In this document: piece by piece, positions 1-6,446 of the stretch | Layout of the letters: every line of letters begins with the position of its first letter | How positions within the stretch are numbered: the stretch's first letter is position 1 | Source of the DNA: AV2 sp035637175 | GTDB lineage: Bacteria; Verrucomicrobiota; Verrucomicrobiia; Limisphaerales; AV2 | Reading direction: 5' to 3' | Length of the DNA stretch: 6,887 nucleotides | NCBI GenBank assembly: GCA_035637175.1 | Contig: DASPXS010000156.1 | Location: 1 to 6,887 of the forward strand | Position numbers and translations under genes: made by a program | The notes under the pieces: model-generated | Seen by the model: the letters and a program-made list of their open reading frames with translations, nothing else | Databases searched by the model: none | Told to the model about the DNA's origin: nothing

Positions 1-50
1 CCCTCTCCCCCACTGGGGGAGAGGGTGTCCGAAGGACGGGTGAGGGGGAT
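1..50. repeat. REP-like palindromic intergenic repeat at window edge
   Basis: A perfect inverted repeat sits at the left edge: CCCTCTCCCCC (1-11), a 3-base ACT loop, then GGGGGAGAGGG (15-25). It is followed by a smaller hairpin, GTCC-GAA-GGAC (27-37), and a G-rich tail, GGGTGAGGGGG (38-48). This compact C-rich/G-rich dyad matches the style of dispersed REP-type repeats found between genes in many GC-rich bacteria. Only one copy is present, so dispersal cannot be shown here, and the element may continue to the left of the window. Positions 51-150, between this repeat and the terminator, show no gene or other recognisable signal. Confidence 0.55.
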
Positions 51-150
51 CTCCACTGGTTCATGGTCCCAATGCCTGCGAAAAACGAAAGGGGGCTTTC
101 CGTGATCGCGGCCCGGCCGCCGAGGGGGGAAATACGCCAGGTCCGCCAGC

Positions 151-185
151 AAAACTGCCAGCGGTTCGCGCAAACCCGCTGGCAG
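151..185 (-). terminator. Rho-independent terminator of the dsbD-redoxin operon
   Basis: Perfect 10-base arms, CTGCCAGCGG (155-164) and CCGCTGGCAG (176-185), enclose an 11-base loop. Read on the minus strand, the stem is followed at once by TTTT (154-151). The structure begins 29 bases beyond the redoxin stop codon at 215. A GC-rich stem, a short T run and a position just past the last gene of a leftward operon together fit an intrinsic terminator. The T run is short, so termination may be incomplete. Confidence 0.65.
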
Positions 186-214
186 AATGTCAACCCAACA
201 ACTTCAACCGAAAT

Positions 215-817
215 CTAACTCGAATACTTCACACCGCAACCATAGGACCTGGTTTCCTTGACGGCGACCGGTTTGTCGGCAAACAAACTTTGCAGGGCTT
301 CGCGCACGTAGTTGCGCGCCTTGCGCGGGTCCCCTTCCGGCTCCGGCCGGTCGTCAATCGCGCCCTGATAAACCAGCACGCCGTTCTTATCGATGACAAA
401 CATGTCGGGCGTCGTCTTCATGCCATAGAGTTGGCCGACTTTGCCGTCATGATCGTCAATCCACGCCGTCGCTTTGATTTTTAATTGGTCCCACTCTTTC
501 TTGGCCGCGGCCGGGTCGCGATAGCTGCCGCTGTGTTTGCCGGCGGAGTTCACCACCAGCCAGACGACGCCTTTCGACCGCGCCCACTCCTGCAACTCCT
601 GCATCGCTCCCGTCTTGAAATGATTCGCGCAGAACGGGCAATCCATGTTGTACGCTTCGAGCACGACAATTTTGCCTTTGTAGTCGCTCAGCTTGTGCGT
701 CTGACCGGCAATGTCCGTTGCCGTGAATGCGGGAGCCGGTTTGCCGACTTGCGCCGCGCCCAGCGCGGAAAAGCAACCGGCCGCCAATGCGAGGAATAAA
801 CCCCATGTCTTTTTCAT
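215..817 (-). CDS. Exported peroxiredoxin-like thioredoxin-fold protein (redoxin/AhpC-TSA type)
   Basis: This 200-residue thioredoxin-fold protein is probably a periplasmic thiol oxidoreductase or peroxidase. Residues 1-22 form a signal peptide: basic MKK, a hydrophobic core, then ALGA|A. A cysteine at 15 preceded by LAAG is a weak lipobox, so lipoprotein anchoring is possible. The mature part starts with VGKPAPAF, typical of AhpC/TSA proteins. The active-site region is NMDCPFCANHF with C60 and C63. Later come YGMKTTPDMFVIDKNG, which carries the expected cis-proline, GAIDDRP, and a C-terminal YGCGVKY with C194. This order, including the terminal cysteine motif, matches the peroxiredoxin-like 1 group as I know it. 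The ATG at 817 is preferred because it directly starts the signal peptide. An in-frame GTG at 853 would add 12 polar residues before it. The gene follows dsbD by 64 bases on the same strand and ends in TAG, ahead of a terminator. The physiological substrate is unknown. Confidence 0.9.
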   Translation of the reverse strand: MKKTWGLFLALAAGCFSALGAAQVGKPAPAFTATDIAGQTHKLSDYKGKIVVLEAYNMDCPFCANHFKTGAMQELQEWARSKGVVWLVVNSAGKHSGSYRDPAAAKKEWDQLKIKATAWIDDHDGKVGQLYGMKTTPDMFVIDKNGVLVYQGAIDDRPEPEGDPRKARNYVREALQSLFADKPVAVKETRSYGCGVKYSS

Positions 818-830
818 AGCTTTTTGACTG

Positions 831-835
831 TCCTT
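831..835 (-). promoter_or_regulatory. Possible ribosome binding site of the redoxin gene
   Basis: The minus strand reads AAGGA here, 13 bases before the ATG at 817. That spacing is longer than the usual 5-9 bases, so the site is weak support. It lies inside the reading frame that would begin at the GTG at 853, and it slightly favours the ATG start. Confidence 0.3.
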
Positions 836-881
836 ACAAGATTTTTGACCCACCGCGATGCGCCCGCGGCAAAGTATTCTC

Positions 882-2948
882 CTACTCCGAGGCTTTGTCC
901 AGCGCGTCGAGCACGATTTTCGGTGACAGATATCCGTCCGGCAAAACGATGGGCGGTTTGGCTGAGTCCCGGGGATAAACCAGGACCAGGGGCACCGCGT
1001 TCCGGCCGAATTTTTCCAACTCCTGGCCGATAGTTTCGTCCTGCTTCGAAAAATCGGCGACCAGCGTGACCGCGTTGATTTCGCCGAGCTTCTTCCGGAC
1101 GGGTTTGATGTTGATGCTGGTCCGCATGTTGACCTGGCAGGTGGCGCACCAGTCGGCGGTGAAATCGACCAGGATGGGCCGTCCCTCTGCGCGCGCTTTG
1201 GCCACCGCTTCCGGACTCCACGGTTTCCAGTCCAGTTCCGGCGCCCGGCTCAGCGCCAAGGCGGTCACCGTGCCGGTGACCAGAAGACTCGCCGCCATTC
1301 CCGGCCAGCGCCGCCGGGCGGCGCGTTGCGCGAACTCGCCCCATATCCACGCCGACATCGCGAGCGCCACCAGGAATATGCCGAACCAGAACACGTCGCT
1401 CCGGGTGAAATGACTCAGGGTCAACCGGAACAACCAGACGACCGTTGCCAGCATCGGAAAACCCATCGCCTTCTTGAACTGCTCCATCCAAGGCCCCGGT
1501 TTGGGCAGGAACTTCAACCAATCGGGTCGCCAGCTTAACACGACATAGGGCGCCGCCAATCCCAGACCGAGAGTCAGCAGTGTCAGCACGATGACGGCGG
1601 GAGGTTGGGAAAACGCGAAGCCCAGAGCGACCCCCATAAACGGCGCGGAGCAGGGTGTCGCCAGCAAAGTGGCGAGCACGCCGTTGAAAAAGGCGCCCGC
1701 TGCGCCTTTCCTCGACGCCAATTCGCTGGCGGCTCCCAGGGTCCGCCCGCCCAAGGTCACCTCAAAAAGTCCGAACAAATTGAGGGCCACCAGCAGGACG
1801 AGGATGGTCATGGCGATGATGAAATGCGGATTCTGGTATTGCATCCCCCAACTGGCCTGATGTCCCGCCTGTTTGACGGCGATCACCATCCCGGCCAGCA
1901 CGAGGAACGACACCAGCACGCCCAGTCCGTAAATCAATCCCATCCGGCGCACCTGCTGCGGGGCCTCCTTGCTCTGCTGCACGAAACCCAAAATTTTCAG
2001 CGCGATGACCGGCAGCACACACGGCATTACGTTCAAAATCAATCCTCCAATAAAGGCAAACACCAGCACGAGCGCCAGAGACCTGGATTCCGGCGGCGCA
2101 CCGAAATCTCCTGCCGACAAGGCCGCAGGCGTCGCGGCGATGGGCACGTTCACTTCGATCGCCTGCCCTCCTTTTTCCTTGCCCAGCACGATTCCCTGAA
2201 GCTGCGACGGCCAATCGCCCTCGAACTTTTTCACGATCTTCCGCAAGCGGACCTTGTCGCCGTTGGCCCCCAGTTTTTCCGTCGCCGCCTGGATTTCAAA
2301 CGTCTTGCCGGGATACGGAAAGAAATCCTCCGCGTCCCTCAGCGCCACTTCCAGAACAACCGGACGCGGACGCGAGCCACGGTCGGCCTCTTTTTCCCAC
2401 CAGGCGCCGGCTTCGATGGAAGACTCCTTTCGCGGCAATTTTTTCTTCCAGGCGTCGAACAAAAAGATTTCTCCCGAGGGCTTCGATGTTGCTCCCACTT
2501 CCAGCACGGCTTTGACTTCGCCTTTGCCAGGGAGACAAACCCGCTCGCACTCCAGCCACGACAACTGGGCTTTCAACTCCTTCGGGCCGGCCGACACGTT
2601 GTCCGCCAGCGTCATCGGCACGATCAACAACACTTCGTCCTGGTAAACATAGGTTGTCAGGCCGGCGATGGTGAATTTTTCCGGAGCCGGCCATTGGATT
2701 TCGCCCGCCCTGATTCCGTCCGCCAGTTGCCAATCGATTTTCGTGGCCGCGCCCGAATCACCGGGGTTTTTCCAGTAAGTGTGCCAGCCCGGCGGCATCT
2801 TCAGCAGCACGCCGGCCAGCACCGTTTCGCCCGGACGCACCGCCTCCGCTGACAGAATCAAGCGCGCCTGCGTCCGGGTCGCCGCGCCCGCGGACCAAAC
2901 CGCGACCGGGAGAAAAACCAGGAGCGCCAGACTCCGCAAGAGTTGCAT
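882..2948 (-). CDS. dsbD: DsbD/ScsB-family transmembrane thiol:disulfide interchange protein
   Basis: This 688-residue inner-membrane protein carries reducing power from cytoplasmic thioredoxin to periplasmic thiols. Residues 1-22 look like a signal peptide. The periplasmic N-terminal domain (about 25-285) has the family signature PPGWHTYWKNPGDSG (52-66) and a cysteine pair in WLECERVC (C134, C138). About eight membrane segments span roughly 290-567. They contain the paired cysteines expected of the membrane domain: C310 in MPCVLPV and C433 in ATPCSAPF. A C-terminal periplasmic thioredoxin domain (about 575-688) has ADWCATC (C601, C604) and a cis-proline segment, NAVPLVLVY (P653). All three cysteine pairs of the electron relay are thus present. 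The long N-terminal region and the CX3C pair resemble ScsB-type proteins more than E. coli DsbD. The ATG at 2948 directly precedes the signal peptide, but no clear Shine-Dalgarno sequence is seen. It is the first gene of an operon with the redoxin downstream. The family is certain; the exact subfamily is less so. Confidence 0.93.
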   Translation of the reverse strand: MQLLRSLALLVFLPVAVWSAGAATRTQARLILSAEAVRPGETVLAGVLLKMPPGWHTYWKNPGDSGAATKIDWQLADGIRAGEIQWPAPEKFTIAGLTTYVYQDEVLLIVPMTLADNVSAGPKELKAQLSWLECERVCLPGKGEVKAVLEVGATSKPSGEIFLFDAWKKKLPRKESSIEAGAWWEKEADRGSRPRPVVLEVALRDAEDFFPYPGKTFEIQAATEKLGANGDKVRLRKIVKKFEGDWPSQLQGIVLGKEKGGQAIEVNVPIAATPAALSAGDFGAPPESRSLALVLVFAFIGGLILNVMPCVLPVIALKILGFVQQSKEAPQQVRRMGLIYGLGVLVSFLVLAGMVIAVKQAGHQASWGMQYQNPHFIIAMTILVLLVALNLFGLFEVTLGGRTLGAASELASRKGAAGAFFNGVLATLLATPCSAPFMGVALGFAFSQPPAVIVLTLLTLGLGLAAPYVVLSWRPDWLKFLPKPGPWMEQFKKAMGFPMLATVVWLFRLTLSHFTRSDVFWFGIFLVALAMSAWIWGEFAQRAARRRWPGMAASLLVTGTVTALALSRAPELDWKPWSPEAVAKARAEGRPILVDFTADWCATCQVNMRTSINIKPVRKKLGEINAVTLVADFSKQDETIGQELEKFGRNAVPLVLVYPRDSAKPPIVLPDGYLSPKIVLDALDKASE

Positions 2949-2970
2949 AACCGTATAGATGCACCAGGCC

Positions 2971-2992
2971 GAAGAAAATTTGAATTTAATTC
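2971..2992 (-). promoter_or_regulatory. AT-rich tract upstream of dsbD, possible promoter region
   Basis: A 22-base AT-rich block stands out in otherwise GC-rich sequence. It lies 23-44 bases upstream of the dsbD start, between the gene and the palindromic element. I cannot assign convincing -35 and -10 boxes, so only the composition and the position support a promoter. Confidence 0.2.
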
Positions 2993-2997
2993 GGGCC

Positions 2998-3007
2998 GCG
3001 TTACACC
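2998..3007. repeat. Left copy of 10-base direct repeat flanking the palindromic element
   Basis: GCGTTACACC here is repeated exactly at 3126-3135. The two copies bracket the inverted-repeat element with only two bases (left) and one base (right) between each copy and the terminal repeat. That arrangement is what a target-site duplication made by transposition looks like. Confidence 0.6.
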
Positions 3008-3125
3008 CGGGGTGAGTTCAAGAAGGGTAGCCGCCGACGCAAGGAGGCGGATTTTGGCACGAAAAACACTTCCGCCTCCTAACCTCGGCGGCTGCGGCTC
3101 TTGCCACGATTCTTGAACTCACCCT
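3008..3125. mobile_element. Small palindromic MITE-like element in the dsbD-cls divergent region
   Basis: This roughly 118-base non-coding element has perfect 15-base terminal inverted repeats: GGGTGAGTTCAAGAA (3010-3024) and its exact complement (3110-3124). Inside these is a second dyad. AGCCGCCGA (3029-3037) pairs with 3085-3093, and AGGAGGCGGA (3042-3051) pairs with 3071-3080, leaving a 19-base loop (3052-3070). Small internal mismatches separate the two stems. The exact direct repeat GCGTTACACC borders both ends. Terminal inverted repeats plus a 10-base duplication, without any coding capacity, fit a miniature inverted-repeat transposable element mobilised in trans. A dispersed palindromic repeat of another kind is the alternative, but it would not explain the flanking duplication. 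The element separates the two divergent genes and could insulate or alter their promoters. Confidence 0.6.
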
Positions 3126-3135
3126 GCGTTACACC
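3126..3135. repeat. Right copy of 10-base direct repeat flanking the palindromic element
   Basis: This is the exact partner of GCGTTACACC at 2998-3007. Removing the element and one copy would give a plausible uninterrupted ancestral intergenic sequence. Confidence 0.6.
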
Positions 3136-3201
3136 GTCGCAGCGGCGAAAAGACCATCCGCTCAATTGCAATTTGCGCCGCGCCCAAATACCTTTGCGGC
3201 A

Positions 3202-4335
3202 ATGTTATCGTCCGACGACATTGGGTTTCGCTGGTTGCGCACCGGTGACGACACCTTCGCCGCGATGCTTTCCGCGATCGACAGCGCGAAGATTTCCATC
3301 GAATTCGAATGCTACATTTACGCCGTCGGCCCGCTCGGCGAGCGTTTTCGCGAGGCGCTGATGCGCGCCGCCCGACGCGGCGCCCGCGTGCAGGTGCTCA
3401 TTGATTCATTCGGCTCGATCACGCTGTCGGACAGTTTCTGGCAGCCCTTGCGAAAAGCCGGCGGCGAAATGCGCTGGTTCAACCCCCTGACCCTCCGGCG
3501 TTTCAACATCCGCAACCATCGCAAACTGCTGATCTGCGATCAAACCGTCGCGTTCGTCGGCGGCTTCAACGTCGGGGCGCAGTGGGAAGGCGACGGCGTG
3601 ACGCGCGGGTGGCGCGATCTCGGCCTCCAAATCAATGGCCCGTTGGCGGGGGAATTGTCAGACTCGTTCGAGGAGATGGCCGGCCGGGCGGATTTCAGGC
3701 ACAAACGATTCATCCGCCTGCGCAAACGCCCCGCGGAACCTCGGCCGCTCATCCAGGCCGCTGAATTATTGTTGAGCGGACCCGGCCGCGGAGGCAGCCC
3801 CATCAAGCTGGCGTTGCGCAGGGATTTGCTCCAGGCTCGGACCGTGCAGATCATCGCCGCGTATTTTCTGCCGCCGCGACGACTTCGCCGCACGCTGACG
3901 CATGTGGCCCGGCGCGGCGGACGGGTGCAATTGATTCTGCCCGGCAAGTCGGACGTGCCCCTCATTCGGCTGGCGGCGCACAGTCTTTACCAACGATTGT
4001 TGCGGTCCGGTGTGGAGATCTACGAATACCAGCCGCAGATCCTGCACACCAAGCTGATCATCATGGACGCCGTCGTTTACGCGGGTTCATCCAACCTCGA
4101 CACCCGCAGCCTCAACATCAATTACGAACTGCTCGTGCGCCTGACCGACGAACGCCTGGTGGCCGAAGCGCGCGACATTTTTGCCGAGCATCTGTCGCTT
4201 TCGCGGCAGGTGCACCGCATGCTTTGGCGAAAATCGCGCACGCTGTGGAACAAGGCCCGCGAGCGGCTGGCGTATCTCTTTTTTGCCAAGCTTGACCCTT
4301 ATGTGGCGCGACGGCAGTGGAATGCCCTGCCCTGA
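3202..4335 (+). CDS. clsB: Cardiolipin synthase, ClsB-type phospholipase D superfamily protein
   Basis: This 377-residue member of the phospholipase D superfamily probably makes cardiolipin by phosphatidyl transfer at the inner membrane. It has the two required HKD motifs. HRKLLICD carries H106, K108 and D113 and is followed by FVGGFN. HTKLIIMD carries H282, K284 and D289 and is followed by AGSSNLDTRS. Other family blocks are IEFECYIY (33-40), RAARRGARVQVLIDSFGS (55-72) and AYFLPP (220-225). There is no N-terminal transmembrane hairpin such as ClsA has. Together with the length and the C-terminal basic region (RQVHRMLWRKSRTLWNKARE, 335-354), this points to the ClsB/YbhO group. The ATG at 3202 leaves a complete catalytic domain. 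A TTG at 3166 would add 12 residues. Neither start has a clear Shine-Dalgarno sequence. A 10-base palindrome, AATTGCAATT (3164-3173), lies just upstream with no known role. The gene stands alone, divergent from dsbD and convergent with the permease. A related phospholipase D or other phosphatidyltransferase role cannot be excluded. Confidence 0.88.
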   Translation: MLSSDDIGFRWLRTGDDTFAAMLSAIDSAKISIEFECYIYAVGPLGERFREALMRAARRGARVQVLIDSFGSITLSDSFWQPLRKAGGEMRWFNPLTLRRFNIRNHRKLLICDQTVAFVGGFNVGAQWEGDGVTRGWRDLGLQINGPLAGELSDSFEEMAGRADFRHKRFIRLRKRPAEPRPLIQAAELLLSGPGRGGSPIKLALRRDLLQARTVQIIAAYFLPPRRLRRTLTHVARRGGRVQLILPGKSDVPLIRLAAHSLYQRLLRSGVEIYEYQPQILHTKLIIMDAVVYAGSSNLDTRSLNINYELLVRLTDERLVAEARDIFAEHLSLSRQVHRMLWRKSRTLWNKARERLAYLFFAKLDPYVARRQWNALP

Positions 4336-4362
4336 CCGCGCGTCCGCACCGGTTTCTCCAAG

Positions 4363-4436
4363 CTGGCGCCAGTCGCGTTGCGACGTATTTGTACAGCGCG
4401 TGGCTTGCGTTGTGGCGGCAGCCATCTTGGCTGCCG
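4363..4436. repeat. Hairpin cluster between convergent genes
   Basis: Three dyads lie in the gap between the cardiolipin synthase and permease stop codons: the palindrome CTGGCGCCAG (4363-4372), GTCGC-GTT-GCGAC (4372-4384), and a strong hairpin with 8-base arms, CGGCAGCC (4416-4423), ATCTT, GGCTGCCG (4429-4436). Neither strand has a T run after the strong stem, so it is not a classic intrinsic terminator. It could still mark or protect the 3' ends of both converging transcripts. The style suggests a fragment of a dispersed intergenic repeat, but only one copy is visible here. Confidence 0.4.
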
Positions 4437-4449
4437 TAGAGGGGGCATC

Positions 4450-6153
4450 CTACGCGCGGAACAGTTGCCCCATTTTCCTGCCGAGGATCTTTCCCGCGAC
4501 CAGCAGACTCACGCTGAGAATGGCCATGCCGACGACACCCAGGGCGCACGCCACTCCCGGCGCGTCGGGATCGATGCGGCCCATCAGTTGCCAGATCATT
4601 TTGGTGACCGGAAAGAATTGTTCGCGCATGGCCAGGATCAAACCGTCGCTGACTTCGAGCATGGCGAAGGAAAAAGTCAGGATGGTTCCGGCGATCAAAT
4701 TCGCCATCACGAGCGGCAAAGTGATTTTGCGCAGCGTCCGGAATGGGGACGCGCCCAGGTTGGCCGACGCCTCTTCAAGGGTCACGCTGGTCTGCTGGAA
4801 GCCGGCGTAGGCGGAGCGGACGATGTAAGGCAATCGCCGCACGCTGTAGCTGACCACGAGCAACACCGTGGGGTTCTCCCGCGGATTGAGCCAATGAATT
4901 TTAACGTCGAACCCGGCCACAAAACCGAACGCGAGCACCAATCCGGGCAACGCCAGCGGCAGCATCGCCAACGCGTCAAGCCACCCGGCGAACGGAATCC
5001 TTTTGCGGGTCAACAACCAGGCGATCATGACGCCCAGACACAAGTCGAGCAGCGCGCTCAAGGTGGAATAAATGAGACTGTTGCGGATGCTCGACGCCGT
5101 CAGGCCGTGCCCGAAAACCTCGCTGTAGTTTTGCGTCGTCCATTCGCGCGGCAACACGCTGAAAAACCAGTGCCGGGCGAACGAATCGACGATGACCGCC
5201 AGGTGCGGCAGCAACGCCAGGCCGATGACCGCCAGCATCGCCACCCAGATGCCGACGCTCTGCCGCCGTCCGGCCCGTCTTTCCGCCCCGGCCGTGTGCC
5301 CTCGCGCCATCATTTCATACCGTCGTCCGGCCAGCGTGCGTTTGCTGACGAGAAAAAGGGCCAACGTCAACACGAGCACCAGGACGGTAAGGGCATAGCC
5401 CGTCGGGTTGGTGTTGATTTCGTTGACGGCGTCGAAAATCTGCACCGGCACCACGCGCGAAAAACCGAAAATGAGCGGCGTGCCCAAATCGGTGAACGCC
5501 CAGATGAATACGATGACCGCGCCTGCAAAATAACCCGGCAGTATCAACGGCATCGTTACGGTGCGGAACAGCCGCCAGCCGCCGGCGCCCAGGTTTTGCG
5601 CTGCCTCGCGCAGCGACGGATCGACATTGGCCATGGCGGCGGAGACATTCAGGAACATGATCGGGTAAAGGTTCATCACCTGCAGAACCACGATACCCCA
5701 GAAGCCCCCGTGGCCCAGCCAGTCAATCGGCCTGTCCGGCGGCAACAGGCCGAGCTGCATGAGCAGGAGATTGAGGGAACCGAATCGCGCCAGCAGTTGC
5801 GACAGTCCGATCGCCCCGACAAACGGCGGCATGATCATCGGCACAAGCAGCAGACCGCTCAGCAATGCTTTGCCGCGAAAATCAAACCGGGTCATCCAGT
5901 GTGCCAACGGCAGTGCGAGCAGCGTCGTCAGCGCGGTCGTCAAAAAAGCGATGGCAAAACTGTTGAAAAGAGACTCGCGTTGCAGCGGACTTTCCAACAG
6001 CAGCAGAAAATATTTCAGGCTGAACCTGTCGTCGGCGAAGAACGCGCCCTTCAACATGAAGCTGACCGGATAGAACAGGAACGCCCCGAAGAACGTCAGC
6101 AGAAGCGTGAGGAAGACCGTCGTTGAAAGGTTCCAGTCGTATTTCTTCGCCAC
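4450..6153 (-). CDS. ABC transporter permease, fused two-domain Fe(III) FbpB/AfuB type
   Basis: This 567-residue inner-membrane permease contains two binding-protein-dependent transport domains fused in one chain, about 60-270 and 350-557. Each has the EAA loop that contacts the ATPase: LREAAQNLGAGG with a proline at 202, and LEEASANLGAS with LP at 479-480. Around a dozen hydrophobic segments are seen. A basic linker (about 271-298) lies between the halves, and the second half is preceded by its own leading membrane helix (about 299-322). This fused architecture at 540-570 residues is typical of Fe(III) importers such as FbpB, AfuB and SfuB. Thiamine (ThiP) and 2-aminoethylphosphonate permeases share the layout, so the substrate is inferred. 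The start is GTG at 6153: an in-frame TGA lies nine codons upstream and no ATG intervenes. No Shine-Dalgarno sequence is evident. No ATPase or binding-protein gene is in the window. The next leftward gene is 293 bases upstream, so the partners must be elsewhere. The gene ends in TAG, 13 bases before the strong hairpin. Confidence 0.88.
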   Translation of the reverse strand: MAKKYDWNLSTTVFLTLLLTFFGAFLFYPVSFMLKGAFFADDRFSLKYFLLLLESPLQRESLFNSFAIAFLTTALTTLLALPLAHWMTRFDFRGKALLSGLLLVPMIMPPFVGAIGLSQLLARFGSLNLLLMQLGLLPPDRPIDWLGHGGFWGIVVLQVMNLYPIMFLNVSAAMANVDPSLREAAQNLGAGGWRLFRTVTMPLILPGYFAGAVIVFIWAFTDLGTPLIFGFSRVVPVQIFDAVNEINTNPTGYALTVLVLVLTLALFLVSKRTLAGRRYEMMARGHTAGAERRAGRRQSVGIWVAMLAVIGLALLPHLAVIVDSFARHWFFSVLPREWTTQNYSEVFGHGLTASSIRNSLIYSTLSALLDLCLGVMIAWLLTRKRIPFAGWLDALAMLPLALPGLVLAFGFVAGFDVKIHWLNPRENPTVLLVVSYSVRRLPYIVRSAYAGFQQTSVTLEEASANLGASPFRTLRKITLPLVMANLIAGTILTFSFAMLEVSDGLILAMREQFFPVTKMIWQLMGRIDPDAPGVACALGVVGMAILSVSLLVAGKILGRKMGQLFRA

Positions 6154-6446
6154 CGAGGCATTATCGGCACGGTGTCGTCAAACGGAAGCTCGAATCAATT
6201 CGAGTCCGGCGACCGCGATATAGATTGGTGCGCGAAGGCAGAGCAGGCGAGACTACACTGTGTTTCCCCTCAGGGAAAAGGACAGCCTTCTTCGCCGATT
6301 AAACCGCAAAGAATACTGCGAATCGCGTGGACGTTTCGAATCTTGTGGGAAGATCCCGGCGCCCGAGATTCACCGCGGGTTGCCCACCGGATTCAAAGCG
6401 ACACGGATCAAAGCGCGACTCTTTGCCCGATACCGGGCCAGAGGAT
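6154..6446. other. Non-coding stretch upstream of the permease gene
   Basis: These 293 bases hold no convincing gene. The open frames on either strand give proteins without hydrophobic pattern, motif or start signal, and several overlap each other. The part next to the permease presumably holds its promoter, but I cannot place the boxes. The only clear structure is the short dyad at 6189-6204. Confidence 0.5.
6189..6204. promoter_or_regulatory. Short dyad upstream of the permease, possible operator
   Basis: CTCGAAT (6189-6195) and ATTCGAG (6198-6204) form perfect 7-base arms with a 2-base spacer, 36-51 bases upstream of the permease GTG. The size, symmetry and place fit a dimeric repressor site. 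It does not match the Fur-box pattern as I know it, so no regulator can be named. A chance palindrome is possible. Confidence 0.25.

Noticed and set aside
814..1521. Minus-strand open frame of 235 codons in another frame of dsbD
   Set aside because: It overlaps the conserved membrane and thioredoxin coding region of dsbD in a different frame and has a G/R-rich shadow composition.
1605..2852. Plus-strand open frame of 415 codons across the dsbD gene
   Set aside because: It is antisense to the DsbD membrane and N-terminal domains. Its composition is rich in R, Q and H and no domain is recognisable.
3008..3125. Palindromic element read as an intrinsic terminator
   Set aside because: It lies between two divergent gene starts where no transcript needs to end, the stems lack a following T run, and the flanking direct repeats point to insertion instead.
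3164..3173. AATTGCAATT palindrome as an operator for the cardiolipin synthase
   Set aside because: It is ten bases long and AT-rich, so it could easily occur by chance, and no matching regulator or second site is present.
3166..3201. TTG at 3166 as the start of the cardiolipin synthase
   Set aside because: The ATG at 3202 already gives a complete phospholipase D fold. The extra 12 residues show no family feature and no ribosome binding site precedes the TTG.
4378..6126. Plus-strand open frame of 582 codons across the permease gene
   Set aside because: It is antisense to a clear permease. Its translation is dominated by Q, R, H, E and D with no hydrophobic core or motif, as expected from the complement of a GC-rich membrane-protein gene.
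6320..6400. tRNA-like text (TTTCGAATCTTGTG) in the non-coding stretch
   Set aside because: No acceptor stem, anticodon arm or properly placed T-loop could be assembled around it on either strand.
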